A stretch of DNA of 64,000 nucleotides from Ascarosepion bandense (GCA_037127315.1 JBBBDQ010001918.1:1965001-2029000), one strand, 5' to 3'. Shown: positions 29,183 to 55,130, numbered from the stretch's first letter. Notes: generated from the sequence alone by a model not told the origin. Program-made: numbers and translations.

Positions 29183-29814
29183 TTAAATGGTTTAAAGTTT
29201 AGAGATACAAATTCTTGATAATTAACGCAACCCATAGCTGTGCGGAGAACAGGTGGATTCATACCTTTACAAACGATATTTGCACATCAGTAAATTTTGA
29301 AATATAAAAACAAACCCAGCGAGAATTGGAACTCCACTTTCCGAACCATTATCCATTACACTATCCACACATCAAAGCTTACAGCACCTGTTATTTCCAA
29401 GTGATCACTAATCTAGATACTGACCAGGATCGAGATTGCTTAACTTCGGCAAGAGTACGCGAATCAGCGTGTTCAACGTGAAATCAAGTTAGGAACTTTA
29501 AGCAAATTGGTTGCAATAAAAGCTAAAAAGGGATGAAAAAAAAAAAATGCCTTTTTTTTTCTATATTTCTAATAATCAGTGATAATAATTTTATTGAAAT
29601 ACGTTAATGAATTTACAAGCTTTTTATCTGAAATTCAAAAAGATAAAAACTTTAAAGCAAATCGATTTCATTTACAATAATTAATAGACAAAAAATATTG
29701 TTTTTTTTTTTAGCTGGATGTCTTCTTTTTCACCATAAACTAATTCTCTACTATTTGTATTCTCTACTTAACTAAACTCATCATTAACTAATACTTAAAC
29801 TCACTGTTGAGCTA

Positions 29815-30070
29815 ACCGTAAATTTTATGCTAACACTCTTTTTAGTCTTTTTGGACACTTTTCGCTTGTGGAACTCTTCCAGTTCTATGCTTTCCAACCA
29901 ACTTTGATCTGCAAAAATTTAAATGCAATGTCAATCGCTTTTCTACAGTCCTCCTGATTACACTTTCCCGCTTATTATTAATGTTTCTGTTTCTAATTCT
30001 TCCATATCCTCTAACCCGGTTTATTTTAGTAGCTTTTTACCGCCTTGCATAGATTGATATACCGATTTAA
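29815..30070 (+). pseudogene. LINE ORF C-terminus relic (LWNSLP type)
   Basis: CGCTTGTGGAACTCTTCCAG, TTCTATGCTTTCCAACCAAC, TTTGATCTGCAAAAATTTAA, ATGCAATGTCAATCGC. Translation around these reads SLVELFQFYAFQPTL and NLQKFKCNVN in shifting frames, matching the FxRTSxLWNSLPxxCFPDxFNLQxFKxKIN pattern at 63.0 kb. Followed by ACCGCCTTGCATAGATTGAT. Confidence 0.6.
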
Positions 30071-30107
30071 AAAAAAAAAAGAAAAAAGTTAGATGTAACC
30101 GTACGGC

Positions 30108-30340
30108 GTAAAAGTCTAGCAAACAGTTTCCCCACTCATCGCTTGTGGAACTCTCTTCCGGCTCCATGTTTTCGAGACAACTTTAATCTGCAAAAATTTA
30201 AATGCAATGTCAATCTCTAGCTGCTGTCTGACTGATTAAAGTTTCTTCTTCACGATCATTAAGGTATCTGTTCTGAATTCTTCCATCCGTTGTGACTTAA
30301 GTGACTTTAACTGCCTTGCATGGAGTGATACCGGTTAAGG
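30108..30340 (+). pseudogene. LINE ORF C-terminus relic (LWNSLP type), second tandem copy
   Basis: CATCGCTTGTGGAACTCTCT, TCCGGCTCCATGTTTTCGAG, ACAACTTTAATCTGCAAAAA, TTTAAATGCAATGTCAATC. It repeats the previous entry about 285 bp downstream, including the 3' segment ACTGCCTTGCATGGAGTGAT. A local duplication of a LINE end. Confidence 0.6.
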
Positions 30341-30344
30341 CGTG

Positions 30345-31130
30345 AGCGAAAACCTTCTCAACATTACTGACGAGAAACTCCATAACGGACCAAAGGCTGA
30401 CAACTTGTGGGGGGGGGGGCTGATTTATTTGAAGAAGAAATCATATTTCTTTTTCATTTTAAACTACAAAACAAGGACTGTAAGAACTTTAAGTTAACGT
30501 TTATGCACGATAAGAAAAAATTTAGTAGTAAACACGAAAATAAAAATATCTTATATTTAGAAACCTTTTTCTTTATTGTTGAAATCCGCAACAATTTCAC
30601 TGAAATATATTGAAAAATAAGTAAATAATAAAAGGCTTCATTTTAAACGGTCTCTTGAAGCAAAAAAGGATACGATTTTGCTACATCTGCGTCTCATGTA
30701 GAGATTGTGTTAGTCCCCCCCCCCCCACACACTTTTTTCACACTATGAAGGAATGTGTTATATTGCTGTGTAAGATTAATTTTTCAAAATCAAGTGTTCT
30801 TTTTGTAGTGTAAACGATACGCTCTTAAGTTTTGATGTGCTGTGAAAATCTCTTACAGTGCGTGCGTATCGACAAGGAACCGACAACCTTGAAAACTGTG
30901 TTGGAAGGAAAGGTGGACAGGGAAAGATGTTTAATCAGTAATTTTGAATGATTTCGTTACTTAACCTACCGTCTGGGTAGTATATATCAAGTCTAAGAAG
31001 TTTGAATGGTTTTAAAATCCGCATACCTATATAAAAAGCTGTTAGAGAATAAATAATGCAAAATAGAGCATTTTTTATATAAAAACGAAAAAAACTGCCT
31101 TTTACGAAGCAAATTAAATACGGGTGGACT
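30345..31130. other. No gene seen
   Basis: G-run near 30.41 kb, C-run near 30.72 kb. A 68-codon plus-strand frame (30.41-30.61 kb) has no family motif. Confidence 0.45.
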
Positions 31131-31149
31131 GAACTCTTTAGGTGGCAAT

Positions 31150-31585
31150 CAGTCTAGAAAAAGAAAGAATTCAAAACCATAAAAAAGGAATCGGGAAATT
31201 GCTCCACTATCTGTTTCAAAAAGTCACTGCAATCCACAAATTAATAAAAAGTCAGATCAGTGGAGATCTATGATCGCCTACGTCCTGAATAGTAAACGAC
31301 TTAGCTCCGAATTCAAAATTGGAGTAAGCAATAGGAAAATACATGACTATCTTTTCCCAATGTCGTGGTAATTCACAAATAAGAAAAAAAAATGGTATCT
31401 TCGGAGAACCACAATCGCTTACGTACCTGAATGGAGAAGGATTTACTCTAAATTCAAAACAATGGAAAAAAAAGCAACAGGAAAGTGATTCACTATCTTT
31501 GCCATAAAGTCACTGCAACTTACAAATAAAGAAATAGAATGTGCGGAGAGCCATGATCGCCTACGTCCTGAAATAACATAGCTTT
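31150..31585. repeat. Tandem repeat of about 140 bp, three copies, seeded by a LINE fragment
   Basis: GGAGATCTATGATCGCCTAC, GGAGAACCACAATCGCTTAC and GGAGAGCCATGATCGCCTAC occur about 140 bp apart (31263, 31403, 31543). Each is followed by GTCCTGAA-like sequence and preceded by AAGTCACTGCAA...CACAAAT. The GAGAGCCATGATCGCCTACG word encodes the W-x-A-M-I-A-Y end of the FLGH-type LINE, so one LINE end was tandemly amplified. Confidence 0.65.
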
Positions 31586-31599
31586 AAACAAAGAAATAA

Positions 31600-33680
31600 T
31601 CCGTTTTTAAATAACATTTATCTTGGATTTTTTTAATTTTTTTTTTTTTTTACAAGCAAATCAAAGAATTTCAAGATTAAAAAATAAGTTTTCCTCACAT
31701 CCATTCCTTTAACCTCGATTTTCCTTTACTCACTAAAAAGGTAAGTGCCTTTTAAGAGCCCGTAAGTCTTTACAAGAATAGAAAAAAAAATTATTATTGA
31801 CGACAATGACTGTTTTAGTAGTAACAACATTTATTCTTCACACAAAAACGCGTGTTCTTGTAGAGAATCTTCGTTGTTTAAAAATAGGAAATTGTTTTCG
31901 GACGAAATGAAAACATAAAATTCGTTCATTATAAATCTTTATTAAAAGGCAATGCCTAAATACAATAATATTAGGTCGGGTTTTTGTTTTCCTTTAAAAG
32001 TTACAATAAATCCCCAAATCCCTTATTTCTTACGATTTAAAAAAATAAACGAACAATTCGAAGATGATTTAAGCATAAATCCCAAAACAACAAATGGAGA
32101 ATTGTCGCAGAGACACAGGGTATCTCAACAGTTAGTTTTATTTTATTTTATTTGTTGTTGTTTTAACTTAAAAAAAGAGAAAAATACCGATCATGTTGTT
32201 TTAAAAGTAAAACAAAATATGATTTCCAAGTGAAAGTGATAATCAAATCGATCCCTCTTGCAATAACCTCTAGAGAATATCGAATGATATGATTTTTTCT
32301 CCTATTCCGTTTAAAATAATTAAAAAAAAATGCTCTTAATAAAAAAAAATTTCGCCAAAGAGTTTTTATTATTTTGAAAAAGTAAGCATGATATATGGAT
32401 TTTTTTTAAAACAAAATTTCGTGACAATCCCTGCGTTCTTTAAAAAAAAAATCGTTAAGTTAAATTCGAAAACAAAAAAACAAAAGGAAAATTCAAATGT
32501 TTGTTGTTTGTTTAAAAAAAAAAAATAAAATAAAATAAAACAATTGTTTTTAATCAAATAATTATTTCCAGTAATTTGCATAGTAACTGCAGATCCAGTT
32601 AATCAATAGCCGATTAATTTCTCATCGGACTGGCTTTCTACAAATAACAATTCTTAGTTTTAAATTGTGAGCCTCGCGCAACAAAAGAATAGCTCTTGAT
32701 TTTTTAGTCTTAAAGGAAATTTATTGCTTTTATAAATCAATTCTTAATCAACTTATGATAATTATTAAAATAATTCTTTATAGTAAACAAATTTCTTTGC
32801 TATAAGGAACTCCAGGGTGCTGTCTTAAAACCGGCCGAATATGACCGTTTCTGCAAAAAAAAAAAAAAGAAAAGCGGCCGAAGAAACGTTTGGTAAGAAT
32901 GAATGTTTCGTGAACGGAGGTCTAGAGAGAATTTGATTAGGTAAGCGAAACAAAACCATCACAGAGCATAGATCAAGTTTTGTTTTTTTTTTCTCTAAAT
33001 TCGAACTTTAACAAAAAAATTTTTTACATTGAAATTCATCTTCCTTTTTGCAGCCATTTAAAATAAGGATTTCGACCTACTCCGTATCCAGGGGCATTTT
33101 TTTTTTTATGTAATTTATTTATTTATTTTTTTCGAAGGCTTTCCATAGTCAAGGATTTTAACGAAAGCAAGCCGTGTGTGCTACAAAAATCCCAACAGTG
33201 CTTCATTGATCGCACTAAATAACTAGAGATGCACAGTTTTGCAAAGCGAGAACGAGAAACAATTCTAAAAAAAAAAAAAAAAAAGTAACGCCGTCTTTAC
33301 TGAATGAGCAACGACTGTATAGTTTCTTTTTCTCCTTTCTTTTCTTAGTGAGAAAAAACATTCAAACGCTAAACCATTTTGAAGACTAAGTTGGTATCAG
33401 GTACTTTAAGAAGAGGTGCTATAGTAATCTTAGCTTGGCACAAGGCCACTAATAGCTAATAATTGAGCAACTATTTCGCGATACCATGTCCCTTCGGAAC
33501 GTGAGCAATTATGAGTCTTCAAACTACTTTATCTATGAAATCGAGACGCCATATATTGCAAAAAGATAGCTGGGGGAGTTTCCTGTTGCCTTCTTTATCG
33601 AATTAAGAGTTTTCCTTCTCATAGATTGGTTGTTTCTCAAGGCCTGAGAACACACTTACGTAACTAAGTATTTTTTTTTC
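31600..33680. other. No gene seen; strongly AT-rich
   Basis: Many A/T runs. The plus-strand frame at 31.95-32.23 kb (93 residues, lysine/asparagine-rich) shows no recognisable family and no splice or promoter context that I can defend. Confidence 0.45.
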
Positions 33681-33689
33681 CTATCGCAG

Positions 33690-33835
33690 TTATTCCTGGA
33701 TTGAAGAAGAAAATTCACGCCATTTCCAAGGATACCAATGCAAAAATGGGAACTCAGAGGGAATCAACCGGAATTTGAACTCGAGTCGCCAACTCCACTT
33801 TGCACGTTGATAATTTCTACGAGGAGAAATATTAT
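33690..33835 (-). mobile_element. SINE-A/D-type relic
   Basis: Plus strand CATTTCCAAGGATACCAATG, GAATCAACCGGAATTTGAAC and TCGAGTCGCCAACTCC correspond to the body and B box (GAGTTCAAATTCCGG on the minus strand). The head and tail cannot be assigned to one family. Confidence 0.5.
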
Positions 33836-33839
33836 TAGC

Positions 33840-35500
33840 CATCACAAATCTTAACTCAGTCAAATAATTTCATTGAAATTCAATTAAAAAAAGAAAATAC
33901 GATTAATAAAAAAAAAAATTCAAGGTCTTTGATATTCGCTTTGCTCTTAAAAGTGATTTTTCGAAAATTGGGAATTAAAACTAACAGAATAAAAATAAAT
34001 CTAGGAATTTTTCATCTTCGAGAGTTTGAGAGGTGTGGCGGGGGTGAACTGCTAAATTAGTTAACGCACGAGAGAGGAAGAGAGAGAGAGAGAGAGATGC
34101 TTTAACGTTTCCCTTGCTAGACGTGGGTACCACACAACAAGTAGTCACCAATTAAAGAGATGAAAAAGCAACCCCTAAACAAACGAAAAACAACCAGCAA
34201 ACATGAAGACAAACATAAAAAGCTTTTTTTTCAGAAAAAGAAAAAAAAAATTATAGTTTTTAATATATTTACCTTGAATTATAAGGAAAATCCGTAAGGA
34301 CCCAACAAGCCATGTAATACACCAAGCGTAAGCCATCCAGACCGAAGCATGTATATATATCCGTTTTTACGTAAAAAATAACATGAGACTCAGTGGTAGA
34401 AACGGTGTCGCGTCCAGAGATGCGGTCGAGTGTTGATATGCAATTGTACAGAGGTAATCAGATATATAGATGCAAAATTGCTTTCTATGAGGAAATAAGT
34501 AAACGAAACATTTGTCGTCTCAACATAAAGCTGTTTTTTTTCTTCTTTTAAAGAATTGATCTTTGACAGAGTGTATGTATGTATGTTTTTAACTTCGTAA
34601 CTGAAACCAAAATTAAATGATAATAATACGAAATAAACAGAGCGTTAGAAATGCTGACGAGGGTTGAATCGAAATAACTCGCTTATGACGGAAAGCACGT
34701 TTGAATGTGCTTAAACTTGGTAGTCGAGTAAATATCCAAAAAGCAATGTCTTATTTTTAAACGAAAAATATTACTGACATGCAGTTTTATCGACAATAAC
34801 AGCCCGATTTGTGATAGTTTAGTTGACTGAATCAAGTCGATAAGTCTTGTTGTGGTGTTCTGTACACTGTAAATACAGCAGTTCCTGTTTGGAACTAATA
34901 ATAAAAAAATAATACTTTGCCGATGATAGCTCTGATGAGGGAGGTTCGCGTTATTTTGTAGCTGACATTGGTGTTATATCACCGTGTTGCTATTTTTCTA
35001 TCCTTAAATGCAAATAAGGAACTAATTTAAAAAAAAATGATTTAGTATACAGGCGTGTGACTGTCAATCTTGCTCAGGGATCTTCCAAAAAGGACGTTAC
35101 TAGAGAACAGACACACCGGTGTTATAGTGCGTTGTGCACGTTTCTGTAGGTATGTGTGTGTTTATATACGTTTATATGTATATGCGTGTGTGTGTGTGAG
35201 AGAGAGTTTGCAACAGAGTGTCTAAGTGCGTCTGTTGAAAAAAAGAACAACAATAATCCGATATCTGTTATTATTATTAATATTATTATTATTGATACTT
35301 CTACTTAAAAGAAAGGGTTTGAAGAGGGTAGTAGAAACAGAGATGAGTAAAAAAAAAAAAAAGATACTATAACATAAAAGAGAGTTTGAGGATGAGATAA
35401 AAAAAAAGAAGTAGAAGAAAGAGAAAAAGACGGGAACAAAAACTGCGTGTACAGAACTGTAGAAATAGCGAGGCAAAAAAAAATGATGTCCCTACACTCC
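33840..35500. other. No gene seen
   Basis: (GA)n near 34.08 kb, ATT/A-rich runs near 35.27-35.41 kb. At 34.38-34.44 kb GAGACTCAGTGGTAGAAACG resembles an A box, but there is no convincing B box. Confidence 0.45.
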
Positions 35501-35504
35501 GGCT

Positions 35505-35860
35505 GCCTCTCTACAAACTGAAGCGAGCTTGCTTAAACCAAAAGGTTTTGTGCTCAATCGACTTGTGGGTCTGACGGTGGGAAGTGCGCGCGCGGTTGGG
35601 AAAAAGGCAGGAGTAGGAGGAGGAGGATGAGGAGGAGGAAACGAAACAGCAGGAGTAGGAGTAGAATTTAAGAGTAGGAGTTCAGTGGCAGAAAAAGAGG
35701 CAAGTAAAACGCGTGCGTGCGTGTGTGCTCTGTGTACGTGTATCCGTTTCTTTATCGCCGGCGTTTCGGCGAATTTATAAAACTGCCTTTTCTGTTTGCT
35801 TGTACGCGTGTCTGTGTGCCTGTAGGCGTGTTCAATTCTGAAACGTTAAAAATACAACCA
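35505..35860. other. Locally CpG-rich segment; possible promoter or first exon (weak)
   Basis: CGCGCGCGGTTGGG, AAAACGCGTGCGTGCGTG, TCGCCGGCGTTTCGGCG and TACGCGTGTCTG raise CpG content well above the surroundings. A TTTATAAAACT word lies at 35775-35785, and GGAGGAGGAGGATGAGG purine repeats at about 35.61 kb. No ORF or splice signal can be tied to it. Confidence 0.25.
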
Positions 35861-35958
35861 ACACAAAAAGTAAGGATTTGCTTTCTATGGTGACGACATA
35901 TTTGTTTTTTAGTTTTTAGTTTAGATTAAAATAAAGAAAAACAAAATGGCAATAAACA

Positions 35959-35971
35959 CACACACACACAC

Positions 35972-36012
<41 letters not shown>
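35959..36012. repeat. (CA)n-(TA)n microsatellite
   Basis: ACACAC run followed by a TA run. Confidence 0.95.
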
Positions 36013-36014
<2 letters not shown>

Positions 36015-36737
36015 TGAAGAGGATCCCAGGTTTTACGATTTTGAGTCCCCTGGCATTTATAATTTTTTTTTTATATAAACAGTGCTCAATACAATAAATA
36101 TTGTGCAGCTTAATATAATCATATAATTATGAATTAAAAGTACATTGCGACACGGAAATTTTTATGTTTCTCGTCATCAGGCAATGTTGGATGTTGATTG
36201 TGAAAATGATTGATATATATATATGTGTGTGGGGGAGGGGTCCCATTCAATATTCAATAAAGTTTTTAACATTTCCTGTATTTAACAGATTTTTTTGCAC
36301 AGATTTTTGTTCCGTTAAAATAAAAAAAAATACAGTGTTTTTTTCCTATTCTTGTTCTTCTTCAGACATCGATTGTTCCCACCAGTAGGAATTGGTGGGT
36401 CAGGGTTAGGGGTTAACGGACATCAAGTTGCTTAAAAGCATTCAATCATCTTAGACCGCTAGTTGTTTTCAATAATGCAGTTAGCTTACATCTCCGCCTT
36501 TAATTTTCACTTCCTCCGCTCACTTTCTGAGGTAATTTCCAGTGTTCTGTTAAGGAGTGGAATTACATATTCTTTTTACTATTTTCAACCGGTACAAGGC
36601 CCAAGGCCACTCAAGGTAGAGGGTCAACGAACGAGATTGTTGCTAGGGAAAGAGAAAAATGAGCATATTATGAGGATATGTAGGATAGATAACTTGGAGA
36701 GGTTAAAAATAATCGAGGAGTCTGTTCCAAAGAGACA

Positions 36738-36759
36738 CTAATTCTTCTTCTTCTTCTTC

Positions 36760-36791
<32 letters not shown>

Positions 36792-36792
36792 G
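36738..36792. repeat. (TTC)n-(TTA)n microsatellite
   Basis: TTCTTCTTC passing into TTATTATTA over about 50 bp. Confidence 0.95.
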
Positions 36793-36832
36793 TTACCTAA
36801 AATAAGCAACTCCTTTAGGCAACTATACACGA

Positions 36833-37140
36833 ATGTGCGTTGTAGTGCAGTGGATATCGGCTCAGAACGATAAATCGGAGAGCCGAGTTCGAATTCCAGT
36901 TGAATTCGTTGCATTCACTTACGAGCAAATACCCTTGGGAAAGGTTTTAATCCGTCTCTTCTCTCCAGTTATGGGTTAAATAACAGGACAGATAAGATTC
37001 TATAGCCTTGATTGGCAACCATTTTACCGCGGAAAGTAATAGCAACCTACTTCGAGAAAATCTCCTACCCAGTCAGTCATGTCTCTTTCGAGACATGATC
37101 GCCCAAGCGGGTATCGCGTATGACGCTTAACTGGCTGACA
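36833..37140 (+). mobile_element. SINE-A, full length
   Basis: Plus strand: GTGCGTTGTAGTGCAGTGGA and TATCGGCTCAG (A box), GCCGAGTTCGAATTCCAGTT (B box), GAGCAAATACCCTTGGGAAA, CCAGTTATGGGTTAAATAAC, GATTGGCAACCATTTTACCG, perfect tail hairpin CATGTCTC-TTTC-GAGACATG, end CGCTTAACTGGCTGACA. About 308 bp. With the 20.4 kb copy it defines the family. Confidence 0.9.
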
Positions 37141-37528
37141 CAAATTTGACTTCAGTTACTGCACTATTTAAATCAGTGTGGTTTAAACAACGACAAAGAA
37201 GAAGAAAACATAAACAAAAAGTGTCACTAAAAATACGTTATTTTATATTGTATACAAGCATTGTTATACCAATGCTACGAATTTGGTATCATTGAAAGGC
37301 TTTTTTTTTTCTGTAATTATTGGATCAAAGCGTAAGAGAATAAGCAACAATTTCGGAGACTTAAAAACGAATTCTTGTGCAAAAATCAGACAGCTAGATT
37401 ACGAAGGAAAATCATTGATGCTTAAGTAGGCACTGTAAAAGGATTAAATTTGTCACAGAAGTTTTCATATTGAAAGCATCACGCTTATTATCTTTCAGTA
37501 TAAGAACTTTTCTGCATTAATCCTTATC

Positions 37529-37530
37529 TA

Positions 37531-37563
<33 letters not shown>

Positions 37564-37573
37564 GTGACTAATC

Positions 37574-37620
<47 letters not shown>

Positions 37621-37630
37621 ATTGTCTGTT

Positions 37631-37661
<31 letters not shown>

Positions 37662-37690
37662 GTGATCATTACCTATCGATGTATCTATCC
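37529..37690. repeat. Small (CT)n/(CTAT)n islands before the main array
   Basis: CTCTCTCTCT, then (CTAT)n blocks separated by CTGTGACTAATCAT, CATTGTCTGTTT and CTGTGATCATTACC. The CATTGTCTGTTT spacer is close to the main array's CATTGCCTATTT. A possible outlying fragment or seed of the array, about 480 bp from it. Confidence 0.92.
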
Positions 37691-37699
37691 ATGAAAAGT

Positions 37700-38170
37700 T
37701 TTATGCACCGGCTGTACAATAACAGCTAGCGTATTTGACTCGTTAACCATCACCAATGAGTTGATTTCTGGCTGGGGCTTCCGACGACATTATCTAAGTG
37801 TCAATGCTGACGCAGCACAACAAATAATGCTTAATTCTCTTCTACTCACTGGATATATCGAAAGTTCATCACTCTCTCTCTTCTCACTGTGTGTCTGTGT
37901 GTCTGTCTTTACTAAACATAGCAAACTCTGGCACAAGGCCCTAAGAATGCCCAATGAAACCTGGATGATTCAATCCCTTCCCGTAATATTCACTTCCTCA
38001 AATTTATTTCCTCGTCTCTTCGGGACTGATCCTTAGGCTCCGATAATTAGTAGTACGACACGATTTCTTTTTATCAGAGTCGTTGTAGCTGTACACGCAA
38101 TAATTAGTTTGTGAAATAAGTTTTCAAACTGGAAGCGGCTCATTTTAAATACAGCTGTAAATGAGTAAAT
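37700..38170. other. Unique sequence between small and main CTAT arrays
   Basis: No gene recognised. A 91-codon plus-strand frame (37.76-38.04 kb) has no family motif. TGGCACAAGGCCC at about 37.93 kb is a SINE-like word. Confidence 0.45.
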
Positions 38171-38172
38171 CC

Positions 38173-52946
<14,774 letters not shown>

Positions 52947-53114
52947 ATGCCTTATACATAAACATATTAAAATGGTTTAGTTTTGAAACAAATCCAGTAT
53001 TGTTTGGTTTCAACGTTTAGATTATTCTGGCACAAGGCCACAAATGCAGAGTACAGCGTCATGGTAGTCTGCTTCAAGTACTAATCGCTAATACGCAAAG
53101 GCGATCGATATGTG

Positions 53115-53118
53115 AGTG

Positions 53119-53172
<54 letters not shown>

Positions 53173-53195
53173 TGTGTGTGTGTGTGTGTGTGTGT
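53115..53195. repeat. (GATA)n-(GA)n-(GT)n microsatellite in inverted sense
   Basis: GATA run (the complement of the CTAT array) only 170 bp after the array ends, followed by GA and GT runs. Orientation is opposite to the main array. Confidence 0.95.
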
Positions 53196-53295
53196 AAAAA
53201 TGTGTACATTTCTCATGGTATATATTATATAACGTCAATCTAAAGTGTATAAGAGTAGAGTAGACAGTAGAGCATAAAACTCACAAGCTTCCTAA

Positions 53296-53296
<1 letters not shown>

Positions 53297-53348
<52 letters not shown>
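53297..53348. repeat. (TA)n microsatellite
   Basis: Uninterrupted TA run of about 50 bp. Confidence 0.97.
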
Positions 53349-53354
<6 letters not shown>

Positions 53355-53476
53355 GAATTTATAAACCATTGTAACAACTATTACAATATAACGCTCTACG
53401 TTTGTATCGAGCACTCTTTATAAAAGTAAATGCATGAACAGCAGGTTAAAAAACGTACGAGTTCCACAACTTTTTT

Positions 53477-53479
<3 letters not shown>

Positions 53480-53529
<50 letters not shown>
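53480..53529. repeat. (TA)n microsatellite
   Basis: Uninterrupted TA run of about 50 bp. Flanking TTTATAAA/CATTGTAA and CAATATA sequences resemble those of the previous TA locus. Confidence 0.97.
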
Positions 53530-53532
<3 letters not shown>

Positions 53533-53607
53533 GATTCTTATATTTTTTCTGAGTTTGTGATAATTGTGTATTTGGTTCATGCAAAATATTTTCATGGAGA
53601 TTCTAAA

Positions 53608-53609
53608 AC

Positions 53610-53649
<40 letters not shown>

Positions 53650-53650
53650 T
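53608..53650. repeat. (ATT)n microsatellite
   Basis: ATT repeated about 13 times. Confidence 0.97.
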
Positions 53651-54052
53651 TGTTTCATTTGATTTCTGATGTATTTTCATTTCTTTTCGGGTCCCAACCA
53701 GAGATCTAAGGTCAGAAATGGCATAATGACATTTCTACTGATCATTTTAGTAAAAAAAAAAAAAAAACATCCCTAAGATCACACATTTTACATTGATTAT
53801 GTCCTTCGTAAGGTGTGAGCTGTACTTGTGAGTACAAATTTATGTATTTCTTTAAGGTTTGTTCTCCCAGAGCTTCAGTTCGGAACCTTTTATTTATCAT
53901 TTTCTTCTTTTTCTTCTTCTTCTTCTTCTTCTTCTTGTTATTATTATTCATTAGACGTGGGCCTTAAATTCATTGCCACGCCCTGACCAAAATTCTGATG
54001 TTTGGTTAGATTTATGGATGTGGGTATGACCGAGAACATTACATCACATTTA

Positions 54053-54083
<31 letters not shown>

Positions 54084-54482
54084 GAAAGTGAAAGAACAGG
54101 TAGATTAAATCCTACTGTTCAAGCATTTACTTTTATAAATAGTGCTCGATACAAAGTAGAGCTTAATATTGTGTTTTTATTTTCATGACAATGGTTTATA
54201 AAGCATGATATCACTACACAAAAATTTTCATGAAATAATTTTTTTCTTGACACCAGACAGTTCTGCTTCCTTCCGCGACCAAAATCTTCAACTCCATAGT
54301 TACCTAATTCTCATTTTTGATTGAACAATATTGACACACCTACAAGCACATTCTCTACCCACCCCTTCTACTACTACCACTTCAGTTTCCATATAAATCA
54401 TTTCTACAATTTATTTCAAACTATCACCTGAAGAAGAGCTGTATTGTTTTGAAACACGAAATTTTTTGAGTTGTGATATAAT

Positions 54483-54525
<43 letters not shown>

Positions 54526-54629
54526 TTGTCTGGGCGAAAGAGATTGTGTTATCTAACATGATATCTTGGGTGTATGCAACTGTAATCTTAGCTTTCTGCA
54601 ACGATTGTTTTTTGTTTTGTTTTTTCACA
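53651..54629. other. No gene seen; microsatellites
   Basis: Poly(A) at 53.75 kb, (TTC)n at 53.91-53.94 kb, TA runs at 54.05-54.08 and 54.48-54.52 kb. CACCTGAAGAAGAGCTGTAT with GAAACACGAAA at 54.43 kb weakly resembles repeat R. Confidence 0.5.
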
Positions 54630-55028
54630 TGTGAGAATTGTACTCAGGACAAATCGTGGCTGCTTCATCACGGCAATGCACATGTTCACAACACCCAGAG
54701 CATCCGGCAGTTCCTGGCCAAGAACATCGCCTTAGTGGAATAACCTTTCTCTTTTCAACTTATCTTGCTCTGACTTTTTCTCTCCCAGCTCAAGGGGATC
54801 ATCGAGGGGGGCCGTTTTGAGGGTGTAGAGGCTATCAATAGGGCCGTAGCGACAGAAATGAGGGTATCCATCATGAATCCTTCCAGTAGTGCATTGAAGC
54901 GTCGCAGAGATGGATAGAAAGATGCATTAGACTCGAGGAAGATTGCTTTGAAGAGAAAACCATATAGTTTTTTGTTTGTACTTTAAATAAATTGTTTGTG
55001 ACACCAGACCTGTTACTTTTCAGACCTC

Positions 55029-55030
<2 letters not shown>
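54630..55030 (+). pseudogene. mariner-type transposase, C-terminal fragment with 3' end
   Basis: Translation gives DKSWLLHHGNAHVHNTQSIR and QFLAKNIALVE. After a stop it continues in other frames: FSTYLALTF, LKGIIEGGRFEGVEAINRA, then IEASQRWIERCIRLEEDCFE-EKTI and a stop. These match the mariner pattern HHDNAPAH, then YSPDLAPCDFFLF, then the RW-x-RCI-x-LEEDYFE end. The catalytic D of HHDNA is G here and the third acidic residue of the DLAPCDF block is lost. Stops and frameshifts are present, so it is inactive. The tail GACACCAGACCTGTTACTTT, TCAGACCTCGT next to TA resembles a mariner terminal repeat. Confidence 0.82.
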
Positions 55031-55062
<32 letters not shown>

Positions 55063-55078
55063 GCGGATGACTATATAT

Positions 55079-55082
<4 letters not shown>
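55029..55082 (+). repeat. (TA)n enclosing a SINE-H 3' cleavage-product-like piece
   Basis: TA run, then CTGCGGATGAC (55061-55071), then TATATATA. TGCGGATGAC followed by TA is exactly what lies 3' of the predicted hammerhead cleavage site in SINE-H copy 2 (and differs by one base from copy 3). No upstream hammerhead core is present. Confidence 0.6.

Positions 55083-55117
<35 letters not shown>
55083..55117. repeat. (GA)n microsatellite
   Basis: Uninterrupted GA run. Confidence 0.97.
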
Positions 55118-55118
<1 letters not shown>

Positions 55119-55130
55119 AAGAAGGGAAAG

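Larger units (their letters stand above)
28908..29488 (-). mobile_element. SINE-D copy 4: 5S/tRNA composite SINE carrying a nested MITE
   Basis: Plus strand: tail TGTTTATCAACACTATTTTA (28911 on), interrupted by the MITE at 28961-29182. It resumes with body CAACCCATAGCTGTGCGG, tRNA-like GAATTGGAACTCCACTTTCC and ACCATTATCCATTACACTAT, then 5S complement from 29381 (CAGCACCTGTTATTTCC, GATACTGACCAGGATCGAGA, TTGCTTAACTTCGGC). Ends with CAGCGTGTTCAACGTG, the 5S 5' end. Confidence 0.82.

Noticed and set aside
53396..53709. Frames with (YI)n or (IY)n runs around the TA repeats
   Set aside because: Produced by (TA)n and (ATT)n microsatellites on both strands.
54230..54270. Left end of the mariner at GACACCAGAC (about 54.25 kb)
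   Set aside because: It shares GACACCAGAC with the right end, but in direct rather than inverted orientation, and no transposase sequence follows for 380 bp.
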